From Anaerolineaceae bacterium (GTDB lineage: Bacteria > Chloroflexota > Anaerolineae > JAAYZQ01), in NCBI GenBank assembly GCA_012514775.1, contig JAAYZQ010000448.1:1-7465 (forward strand): a stretch of DNA of 7,465 nucleotides, read 5' to 3'. Of this stretch, positions 1 to 5,823 are shown piece by piece. A model generated the notes under the pieces. That model did not search any database. It had not been told where the DNA came from and worked only from the letters and a program-made list of their open reading frames with translations. The stretch's first letter is position 1; every line of letters begins with the position of its first letter. Both the position numbers and the translations under genes were made by a program.

Positions 1-22
1 CGTCCAGTTCTTCGTCAGTCAT
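1..22 (-). CDS. 5' end of a minus-strand gene, product unknown (partial)
   Basis: Only the first seven codons lie in the window (M-T-D-E-E-L-D), reading leftward off the edge from an ATG at 22-20. The start is supported by GGAGGG at 31-26, three bases before the ATG, which is a short but usable spacing. A promoter with near-consensus boxes lies just upstream (80-52). Too little protein is present to name a family. The gene is divergent from the membrane-protein gene that begins at 518. Confidence 0.55.
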
Positions 23-51
23 CAGCCCTCCAGCGGTGTGGTGTTGCCACC

Positions 52-80
52 ATTATCCGCTACTTGGGCCATTTTGTAAA
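52..80 (-). promoter_or_regulatory. Sigma-70-type promoter for the leftward gene
   Basis: On the minus strand the -35 box TTTACA (80-75) and the -10 box GATAAT (57-52) each match the consensus at five of six positions, with an exact 17-base spacer. Transcription would begin near 45, giving a leader of about 23 bases before the ATG at 22. The agreement of box quality, spacing and a downstream Shine-Dalgarno makes this a good call from sequence alone. Confidence 0.6.
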
Positions 81-105
81 GTACGGTTGTAGTACTAGGA
101 GCCTA

Positions 106-189
106 TCGGAGAGCTCGTTCGTAGTGCGCGCTTCAGCGCGGTTCTTGGGCGATAAATCGCCCACTACGAACGTACACACACCTCTCCGA
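106..189. repeat. Nested palindromic element with three-way-junction fold
   Basis: An 84-base stretch is almost entirely self-complementary. The outermost arms are TCGGAGAG (106-113) and CTCTCCGA (182-189). The next arms are CGTTCGTAGTG (116-126) and CACTACGAACG (162-172). Inside lie two separate hairpins: CGCGC (127-131) with GCGCG (136-140) around a TTCA loop, and GGCGAT (148-153) with ATCGCC (156-161). The result is a cloverleaf-like outer stem closing two inner hairpins. There is no T-tract after either side, so it does not look like a terminator, and it sits between two divergent promoters. Compact folds like this are typical of dispersed REP/MITE-type repeats. No second copy occurs in this window, so repeat status is inference. 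Confidence 0.6.
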
Positions 190-277
190 CAACCTGCTAG
201 AACCATTATAAGGCAATGTCGTGCCCTTGTCAATCATGCGACCCTTCTGCATTTGAGGGCGACCTGGGGTGTCCTGC

Positions 278-306
278 TTGTGCAATGTTCCAGGATGGTG
301 TATACT
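278..306 (+). promoter_or_regulatory. Possible promoter for the membrane-protein gene
   Basis: The -10 box TATACT (301-306) is strong. The -35 box TTGTGC (278-283) keeps only the TTG, and the spacer is 17 bases. Transcription would start near 313 and leave a leader of about 205 bases before the ATG at 518. The leader holds a small hairpin, CGGGG (323-327) with CCCCG (336-340), but nothing recognisable as a riboswitch. The rest of the non-coding stretch 190-517 shows no convincing gene. Confidence 0.35.
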
Positions 307-517
307 CTCAGGCGCACCACTGCGGGGGCACGGGACCCCGTCGACCACAAGCGGAGCGTAAAGTGATCGTTGCGCCGCGGCGGCTGATCAACGCGGAATA
401 CCGGCCCAAACCACTGGCTTCGCTGCGGAGAGCCGAGCTTTCCCGGCGGCTGGGTGGTCCGTGCTGCGCGTATCCGGGCACGGAGTGCGCCTACCTGTCT
501 GCCTCTCGAGGAGAAGC

Positions 518-2134
518 ATGGTGAAGAGATACTTCCGCCTCTGGCTGCCCTTGCTCCTGATTATCCTTCCCCTGGTTTTTCAAGTCGTCTACCTTGGCTC
601 CTTTGCCGTCGATTTGCCCTGGTCGGATCAATGGCTGGTCGTACCAGTTTTCAGAGCGCTCACTTCCGGCAAGCCGGACCGTTTTCTGAACGCGTTGTGG
701 CACCAGCATAACGAACACCGATTCCCCTTGCCCAGGCTCTTTTTCTTCCTGCTTGCCCGGGTGACGGACTGGAACGTGGTTGTCGAGATGTGGTGCAGTG
801 TGGGCGTCGCAGTCCTCACCCTCGCCGGCTGGTGGTTGATCTATCGCAAAACGGTGGGCACCTCGTCGTGGGGATTCGTGCCCATCGCCTGGTTGGTCTT
901 TAGCCTGGGGCAGTGGGAGAACATTCTGTTCGGCATGCAGTTCTGCTTCTATCTGCAGGTATTTGGCACCGTGTTCGCTCTCTACTTCCTGTCTCTCAAA
1001 TCCTGGAAATCTGCCATCGCCGCCATCCTGTGCGCGCTCGTCGCCAGCCTGTCCCTCAACGTCGGGTTGCTCGTCTGGCCTGCAGGCGTCTTCTTGCTGT
1101 TGGCCTCCCGGGCCAGGAATAGACCCAGGCTGGCTGCCTGGACCCTGGTGGGCATCGCAACCTTCGCGGCCTATTTCACCGGCTATCAATTTCCACAGGA
1201 GCACCCACCATTGACCTCGGGCCTTTTCAGCCCCATCACCACTGCCCGGTTTTTTCTGATGAACGTGGGTGCATCGCTGGGCGGCGGCGTCAAGGATCTT
1301 TCCCTGGCCATGGGAGTGTGCTTGCTGGTCGTGATGGGCCTCTTTCTCTACAGCCGAATCCGCCGCCGGCCGCGCCTCCATCTCGTCTGGTCGTCTTCCG
1401 ATGTCTTGGGCGCGACCTTTATCCTGCTTTCACTGTTTACGTCAGCGGTCATCACCATTGCGCGCGTCGGCTTTGGCCATATCGACTGGGCGGTGAGCTC
1501 GAGATACACGACCTTGACTGCCCTGGGCATCATCGGCATCTACATGCTCCTCCTCAAGGACAATTTGCCGGGCGCCGCCCAGGGCTCGGAGAGCGGGAGA
1601 TGGCTGCCGATCCGGCTGTTTCCGGCCCTTCTGGCGATCCTGTTCGTCGGCCTGGCCGCTGCCAACTCCCATGGCGTGGCCATGGGAAAGGTAGAGCGAG
1701 AGAAACGGCTCGAACTGCGACTCGTTCTGCAGACCTTTGAGAGGCAAAGCGACGAGACGCTCAAACGCCTGTTGCTGTGGGACGGCATTCGACAGGAAGC
1801 CGCCTTTCTTCGAGCAGTGGGCTGGAGTGTCTTTCGCCAGCCGACAGCGCAGCGCCTGAACATGATCCAGGACCGCGGCGGGCCGCGCTCTCCCCAGTCA
1901 GCCTCAGCAGCACTGCTCGCGAGGCTTGCGCAGGCTGAGGCGCAGGGCGCGCAGCCGGAGCGCGCCACTGCGGCTGGCCGCCCGCCAACCGGCCAGCCAG
2001 GCCGAGCCTACCCTCCGAAGAACGTCGAGGCTTGCCTGCCACTTCCCCGGAGTGCGGGGGCTGGCGGCCAGCCGCGCCAGCCGATGGCGCTCGGCAACGC
2101 GCCTGGCCCGCTGGCTCTTGTATTGAATCTGTGA
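518..2134 (+). CDS. Uncharacterised polytopic membrane protein, possibly GT-C-like
   Basis: This 538-residue protein has about nine to eleven hydrophobic segments, starting with a signal-anchor-like helix at residues 9-30. The first external loop carries DLPWSDQW (32-39), followed by WHQHNEHR (61-68), then GQWENILFG (131-139) and SSRY (327-330). I recall the HNEHR and QWEN motifs from an uncharacterised bacterial membrane family. Acidic residues in the first outer loop are a feature of GT-C glycosyltransferases, so a lipid-linked sugar transferase is a guess, not a finding. The ATG at 518 is chosen because GAGGAG (508-513) precedes it; the frame is open back to 461 without such a site. The likely natural end is near SVFR (residue 440). 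The remaining ~98 residues are Ala/Gly/Pro/Arg/Gln-rich, lack membrane helices and lie over a run of GC hairpins, suggesting a lost stop and read-through into repeat-like DNA. It converges with the flavoprotein remnant. Confidence 0.75.
   Translation: MVKRYFRLWLPLLLIILPLVFQVVYLGSFAVDLPWSDQWLVVPVFRALTSGKPDRFLNALWHQHNEHRFPLPRLFFFLLARVTDWNVVVEMWCSVGVAVLTLAGWWLIYRKTVGTSSWGFVPIAWLVFSLGQWENILFGMQFCFYLQVFGTVFALYFLSLKSWKSAIAAILCALVASLSLNVGLLVWPAGVFLLLASRARNRPRLAAWTLVGIATFAAYFTGYQFPQEHPPLTSGLFSPITTARFFLMNVGASLGGGVKDLSLAMGVCLLVVMGLFLYSRIRRRPRLHLVWSSSDVLGATFILLSLFTSAVITIARVGFGHIDWAVSSRYTTLTALGIIGIYMLLLKDNLPGAAQGSESGRWLPIRLFPALLAILFVGLAAANSHGVAMGKVEREKRLELRLVLQTFERQSDETLKRLLLWDGIRQEAAFLRAVGWSVFRQPTAQRLNMIQDRGGPRSPQSASAALLARLAQAEAQGAQPERATAAGRPPTGQPGRAYPPKNVEACLPLPRSAGAGGQPRQPMALGNAPGPLALVLNL
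1901..2073. repeat. Cluster of GC-rich hairpins within the 3' end of the membrane-protein gene
   Basis: Five perfect inverted repeats follow one another. They are GCCTCAGC (1901-1908) with GCTGAGGC (1934-1941); GGCGCGC (1946-1952) with GCGCGCC (1960-1966); GGCTGGCCG (1972-1980) with CGGCCAGCC (1990-1998); CCCCG (2045-2049) with CGGGG (2055-2059); and GGCTGGC (2059-2065) with GCCAGCC (2067-2073). In reading frame they encode the low-complexity C-terminal tail. Such density is well above what the upstream membrane-coding part shows. It could be a degenerate repetitive element inserted at the 3' end, or a structured mRNA end that limits convergent transcription. No T-tracts follow the stems. Confidence 0.45.
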
Positions 2135-2175
2135 ATCGGCATCGAACTGATTTGGATACACGATTGTCTCCTTTC

Positions 2176-2198
2176 CCGGCCCGCCGTCAGGCGGCCGG
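2176..2198. terminator. Hairpin between convergent genes, weak terminator candidate
   Basis: CCGGCCCGCC (2176-2185) pairs with GGCGGCCGG (2190-2198) around a GTCA loop, with one bulged C. The loop contains the stop codon of the minus-strand flavoprotein remnant. Neither strand has a real T-tract after the stem, so intrinsic termination would be poor. Its position between convergent genes is the main argument for a role. Confidence 0.25.
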
Positions 2199-2649
2199 TT
2201 CGATGTTCTGGTTCACCCGGAACAGGTTGTCCGGGTCATACACGGCCTTGATCCGCGCCAGGCGCTGATAGTTCGCGCCGTAGGCCGCCCGAACCCGGTC
2301 GGGCCCCTCCCCGTCGCTGAGAAAGTTGACGTACACCCCGCCGGCCGATAGGGGCCGCACGGCCTGCCAGAAGTCCCGCGTCCAGGCCAGGTGCATCTCG
2401 TCCTCGGCCGGATCGAGCCACGACGACTGGATGGTGATGACGTAGGGCGCCTGCCGGTGGGGCGCGGCCGTGTCGCCTTCGCCGCCGTGGGCCACCGCGC
2501 CTTGCAGGCGAAAGAGCAGGACGGTGCTGAGGGGCGAGGGAATCCGCTGCACAAAGGACGTCAGGGTATCGATGCCCTGGTCGCTCAACGACGACAGGTA
2601 TTCCGACGGCACCCACTTCTGAACGATGGATTGTCACCGTATCCGGCAT
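2187..2649 (-). pseudogene. FAD-linked oxidoreductase (BBE-domain) remnant with internal deletion
   Basis: The frame from 2633 to 2187 gives 148 residues that match the C-terminal end of berberine-bridge-enzyme-like flavoproteins. It contains YVITIQSSWLDP, then YVNFLSDGEG, and ends with the family signature KAVYDPDNLFRVNQNI. Full-length relatives are roughly 450 residues, and the whole FAD-binding PCMH half, including the residues that attach the cofactor, is absent. A bona fide start remains just upstream: GGAGG (2660-2656), six bases, then ATG at 2649, reading M-P-D-T-V-T-I-H. That start is in a different frame (shifted by one base) from the BBE part, and a TGA (2636-2634) blocks the BBE frame just before 2633. 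The simplest reading is an out-of-frame deletion joining codon ~8 to the last third of the gene. A terminator upstream (2727-2757) separates it from the solute-binding gene, and I see no clear promoter of its own. Confidence 0.7.
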
Positions 2650-2726
2650 GAATATCCTCCGTGTCCCCGTGGTCCGGGATTGTCTTCCCCTGGCCGCTGC
2701 CTTCGCTCCCTTTGGGGCCGGGAACG

Positions 2727-2757
2727 AAAAACTGCTGCCTGTGAATGGCAGCAGTTT
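2727..2757 (-). terminator. Rho-independent terminator after the solute-binding domain
   Basis: On the minus strand, AAACTGCTGCC (2757-2747) and GGCAGCAGTTT (2739-2729) form a perfect 11-base-pair stem around a 7-base loop. The stem runs directly into five T residues (2731-2727, partly shared with the stem). It lies about 57 bases past the stop of the solute-binding domain at 2814, in the right orientation to end that transcript. Confidence 0.8.
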
Positions 2758-2813
2758 AGCACTCCAGGGTCCACAAAATGAGGACAAATTTGCCCCCGCG
2801 CCGGAGGCCTTTC

Positions 2814-4309
2814 TCAATGTCGCTCGATGACGACCTCTTTCCAGAACCACCAGCTCACGGGCGACACGGGGAAGCGCTTGACCCACGGCTTGACGAGGAG
2901 ATGCAGGCGCCCGTAGAGAAGCGGGACCAGGAGCGTGCTCGCCAGCAGGACCCGGTCAGCCTCCCCGTACAGCGCCAGCCGCTCCGGCTGGTTGGTGGCG
3001 CACCCGGCCTTTTCCACCAGGCCTGCCAGCTCGCCTTCGCCGGGCAAAATGCCCAACTGCGCGAGGCCCACCCGCAGGAAACTGTCGGGGTCCGGGTAGT
3101 CGGCCACCCACCACCAAAAAACAGGTGGGGGGCATCGGGCCCGGTATCCCGGATCTCGCCCCAGTCGAGGGGCTGCCACTCTACCGCGATGCCCAGGATC
3201 TCCCGCCAGCGCGTCTGAAGCCATTCTTTTGTGGCTCCGAACATCCCGGTGTCAACGCCCTGGGCCTGGATGGTAGGCAGGCCCCGGCCGCCAGGGTAGC
3301 CCGCCTCGGCCAGCAGGTGCCGGGCCTCATCGGGATCGTAGGGCAGGCCGATCCCGGGCGTGTGGCCGGGCATCCCCGGCGGCACGAACCCACCCGTCGC
3401 GGGGACGTCGTAGCCGTTCAGGGCGCGGTTGGCCAGCGCGTCCCGGTCCAGCGCCAGGGCCAGCGCCCGGCGCACGCGCGGATCGTGAAGAGGCGGCCGG
3501 CCGGCATTGAAGAACAAGTAGATCGTCCTCAGCCACGGCCCCGTGACGTACTCTGCGGCGTGCCGCTGCTGCGCCCAGGCTCCCGCGTCGAGCGAGCGAA
3601 GAAACCCGAGGTGAATCACGTCCAGCAGATCGGCCTCGTACATCTCCAGGAGCGTGCCGGGCTCCAGGCCGCCGTGAAGCTCGACGTGCTGCACGTTGCC
3701 GGCGAACTGGCCGTGGTAGCCATCATTGCGCACCAGCTGCCACACCCCCTGGGGATCAGGGTTTTCCAGGCGGAAGGGGCCGCAGGTAACCAGGTTCTGC
3801 GGCTCGGCCCAGGCGGCGCCGTGCTGTGCCAGGGAGTGGCGCGGAATGGCACAGGCGCTGCCCAGGGCCAGGAGCTGGGGAAAATAGCTGACGGGATCTT
3901 CCAGCTCCACGACGAGGACTCGGTCGTCGGCCGCGCGCACGCCCACCTGGTCCGGATCCCGCACTACGCCCGTGTGAAATGCCCGCGCCCCCTTGAGATC
4001 TTGCCAGAGCGTGGCATTGACTGAAGCCGTGGCGGGGTCCAGCATTCGCTTCCAGGCAGCCTCAAAGTCGGCGGCTACCACGGGCCGGCCGTCTGTCCAG
4101 CGCAGGTCATCGCGGAGCTGGACGACGTAGGTGTGGCCCTCGTCGCGGACTTGCCACGATGCCGCCAGGTCGGGCACCACGTCGAGCTCAGGGCTCAGCT
4201 CGGCCAGGCTGCTGAACAGGTGCTGGGACGCGACGATGGAGAAGGTATCGGTCGCCATGGCCGGATCCAGGTCGACGGTACGCGTCCAGGAGAGGCGGAG
4301 GGGATGGGG
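2814..4309 (-). pseudogene. Family 5 solute-binding domain (SBP_bac_5), frameshifted, no signal peptide
   Basis: This is an oligopeptide/nickel-type solute-binding fold. The frame of ATG 4258 gives DVVPDLAASW near the N-terminus, then VRRALALALDRDALA, YDPDEARHLLAEAGYP and APHLFFGG. Near residue 381, at a run of six A on the plus strand (3116-3121), the reading must slip back one base to continue as WVADYPDPDSFL, and it ends in the family-typical LLVKPWVKRF and WKEVVIERH at 2814. One missing base explains it and would restore LFFGGWVADYPD. The domain really begins upstream of 4258, at PLRLSW and TVDLDPAM (from about 4309), with no start codon or Shine-Dalgarno there and no signal peptide or lipobox. 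It abuts the ATPase of the gene upstream, so it was probably the sensor domain of one fused protein rather than a secreted transporter subunit. The break may be a real mutation or a base-calling error. Confidence 0.75.
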
Positions 4310-5570
4310 CGCGGGTGAGGTCGCCTTGGGCCGCCCGGTGCGCTGCCTCGGGAGCCATGCGGCTCAACAGGTTCAGGACGTCCGCCTCGGCCAGCGGCGG
4401 CAACGGCAGCTCGGCCAGAACCGCGGCCCGGCGCAGCTCGCGCCGCAGCTCGCGCACCGCGCCGGCTTCCTCGGTCCGGTAAGTGCCCAGCACCAGGGCC
4501 CGCACGCTGGCCAGGTGGCGTCCCAGGTAGGCCAGCCAGTCCAGCGTTGCCCGGTCGGCCCAGTGCAGATCGTCGAGGCAGAGGAGCAGGGCCGGCCCGT
4601 CGGGCTCTTTCCCGGCCAGCCCCAGCGCGAGCTGGCGCAGGGCTTCGAACAGCCGGGCGCGGACCTGCTCGGGCGCGCCCGGCGCCGGGAGTGGAAGCTG
4701 GGGAAAGTGTGACCGCAGCTCGGGCAAAAGGGCCGAAGCCTCGGCCAGCCAGATGGGATCCACTTGGCCGGCCAGCCGCCCGGCCTGGAGATGGGGACGC
4801 AGAGCGTCCACCAGCGGCAGGTAGGGCATGGGCTGGGCGCCCGGGTAGCAGCCCGCGGCCAGGAGGATCGCCTGCCCCGCCTGTTCCTGGGCAAAGTCGA
4901 GCATGAGGCGCGACTTGCCGATACCGGCCTCCCCCGCGAGGAGCACGGCCCGGCCCATCCCGGCCCGCGCTCCGGCGAAAAGCTCCTCCAGCACCCGCCA
5001 GGCCCCGTCCCTCCCCAGCAAGGGGCTATCGGCAGGGGAGGCTTGCCGCGGAACATCCGCGGGGCCAGGAGCCGGCCGGCTCCTGGCCGGGATCTCGCCT
5101 TGCAGGACGGCCTGGTACACGGCCTGTGTCTCAGGCAAAGGGTCGACGCCCAGCTCGCGCTCCAGAAGGGCCACGCAGCGCTCGTATTGCCGCAGGGCTG
5201 CGGCCCTGTCGCCGGCAATGGCATATAGCTCGATCAATCGCTGGTGCATCTCTTCGGCCAGGTAGGCGGTTTCCAGGTAGCGCTCGGCCAGGGCAATGGC
5301 TTCCCTGGTCCTACCCCGGGCAGTGTGGCTCTCAACGAGCGCGGCCAACATCTCCAGGTAGCGTCGCTCCAGGCGCTGCTGCTCCTGGAAGGCCCAACCT
5401 CTCCACGATACGCTACGTACCGGGCGTGCCCCCGGGCGAAGGCCGGGTCGTCGAGCGGCAGGCCGAAAGCCGGCTGGCCGCGGGGCTGGCTCAATGGAGA
5501 GCCGGGGGTTCGCTCTGGCGCAAACTGCGGTGCGATGCTGCGAGGGCGTGCCCCTCCAGGCACACGTCAC
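4188..5570 (-). CDS. SARP-type regulator fragment: BTAD plus AAA ATPase, lacking the DNA-binding domain
   Basis: From residue 59 (WAFQEQQRLERRYLEML) to about 155 this is a bacterial transcriptional activator (BTAD, TPR-like) domain, including ALRQYERCVALLERELGVDP. An AAA_16-type ATPase follows, starting at LLGRDGAWRVLEELF (184-198), with Walker A GEAGIGKS (213-220) and Walker B LLLCLDDLHWAD (328-339). Homology stops near residue 408 (LLSRMAPE), early in the usual STAND/AfsR layout. The last ~50 residues are out-of-frame reading of the solute-binding domain, which overlaps it one base out of phase. The N-terminal winged helix of OmpR/SARP type, about 90 residues, is missing. The first 58 residues have no recognisable fold, and the GTG used as start has no Shine-Dalgarno. 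As it stands it should not bind DNA like its relatives. It was probably part of one long regulator with the solute-binding domain. Coordinates are those of the open frame; the homologous part is about 4343-5396. Confidence 0.65.
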   Translation of the reverse strand: MTCAWRGTPSQHRTAVCARANPRLSIEPAPRPAGFRPAARRPGLRPGARPVRSVSWRGWAFQEQQRLERRYLEMLAALVESHTARGRTREAIALAERYLETAYLAEEMHQRLIELYAIAGDRAAALRQYERCVALLERELGVDPLPETQAVYQAVLQGEIPARSRPAPGPADVPRQASPADSPLLGRDGAWRVLEELFAGARAGMGRAVLLAGEAGIGKSRLMLDFAQEQAGQAILLAAGCYPGAQPMPYLPLVDALRPHLQAGRLAGQVDPIWLAEASALLPELRSHFPQLPLPAPGAPEQVRARLFEALRQLALGLAGKEPDGPALLLCLDDLHWADRATLDWLAYLGRHLASVRALVLGTYRTEEAGAVRELRRELRRAAVLAELPLPPLAEADVLNLLSRMAPEAAHRAAQGDLTRAPSPPPLLDAYRRPGSGHGDRYLLHRRVPAPVQQPGRAEP

Positions 5571-5580
5571 GGCGGCGTGA
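5567..5580. promoter_or_regulatory. Inverted repeat at the predicted transcript start of the SARP fragment
   Basis: TCACG (5567-5571) and CGTGA (5576-5580) flank four bases, immediately downstream of the predicted start of leftward transcription near 5582. It could be an operator for the SARP gene or a small 5' RNA hairpin. Ten paired bases are not enough to be sure. Confidence 0.25.
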
Positions 5581-5588
5581 TGCGCGAA

Positions 5589-5617
5589 ATCATAGCATAG
5601 CTGGGAGCAGAAGTCAA
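5589..5617 (-). promoter_or_regulatory. Promoter for the SARP-type regulator fragment
   Basis: Reading leftward, the -35 box TTGACT (5617-5612) and -10 box TATGAT (5594-5589) each match five of six consensus bases with an exact 17-base spacer. A TG one base before the -10 makes it an extended -10 promoter. Transcription would start near 5582. A Shine-Dalgarno-like TGGAGGGG (5558-5551) follows, but no ATG, GTG or TTG lies at a proper distance after it, which fits loss of the original start and N-terminal domain. Confidence 0.65.
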
Positions 5618-5647
5618 GGCCCCGGAAGCCAGCCAGATCGGGTAGAC

Positions 5648-5659
5648 CGCCCCGGGGCG
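5648..5659. repeat. Perfect 12-base GC palindrome in the divergent intergenic region
   Basis: CGCCCCGGGGCG reads the same on both strands. It lies 30 bases upstream of the leftward SARP promoter and about 97 bases upstream of the rightward operon promoter. The rest of 5618-5750 shows nothing I can name. It could be a protein-binding site shared by both promoters, but in GC-rich DNA such a palindrome may also arise by chance. Confidence 0.25.
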
Positions 5660-5755
5660 CTTTATCAACTCAGGGTCGAGCACCTGCCCCGCGACAGCAT
5701 GGTTGACGTCCCCGGATTCCTACCACCAGGAGCCGTACATTCTTATCATTCAATA

Positions 5756-5784
5756 TTGACAGAACGTTAAGAACGAGGTATACT
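5756..5784 (+). promoter_or_regulatory. Promoter of the regulator-methyltransferase-SRPBCC operon, with palindromes
   Basis: TTGACA (5756-5761), a perfect -35, is followed after 17 bases by TATACT (5779-5784), five of six for the -10. Transcription would start near 5791, giving a leader of about 33 bases. Several palindromes cover the promoter: CAATATTG (5751-5758) over the -35, CGTT-AAG-AACG (5765-5775) in the spacer, and wider arms TTCTTA (5740-5745) and TAAGAA (5768-5773). Since the first gene encodes a MarR-superfamily regulator, these are candidate operators for self-repression. Confidence 0.75.
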
Positions 5785-5823
5785 CTTGCCACTGTGGAAC
5801 GAGCAACAGGAGGGGCACCAACC

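Noticed and set aside
106..189. Palindromic element as a tRNA, a terminator or a CRISPR repeat
   Set aside because: It lacks tRNA consensus loops, has no T-tract on either strand, and has no repeated unit with spacers.
216..524. Cys-rich 102-residue plus-strand frame (starts MSCPCQSCDP)
   Set aside because: The CxCxxC-like start is eye-catching, but there is only a weak AAGG too close to the ATG, composition drifts to Arg/Pro-rich after 60 residues, and it overlaps the Shine-Dalgarno and start of the membrane-protein gene.
491..1381. 296-residue minus-strand frame opposite the membrane-protein gene
   Set aside because: It is Gln/Glu/Gly/His-rich without domains and mirrors a well-supported membrane protein; it is an antisense artefact of GC-rich codon use.
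2236..2886. 216-residue minus-strand frame covering the flavoprotein remnant
   Set aside because: Only its codons from 2649 (MPDTVTIH) look genuine. Beyond about eight codons it reads the BBE region in the wrong frame, giving Arg/Pro-rich sequence, and it would cross the terminator upstream.
3114..3124. Programmed -1 ribosomal frameshift in the solute-binding domain
   Set aside because: The in-frame context G-TTT-TTT is not a full X-XXY-YYZ heptamer, no stimulatory stem is evident, and the other frame break in the same locus favours decay or sequencing error.
3125..4024. 299-residue plus-strand frame opposite the solute-binding domain
   Set aside because: The minus strand shows clear family 5 solute-binding motifs over the same bases; this frame has no recognisable fold or Shine-Dalgarno.
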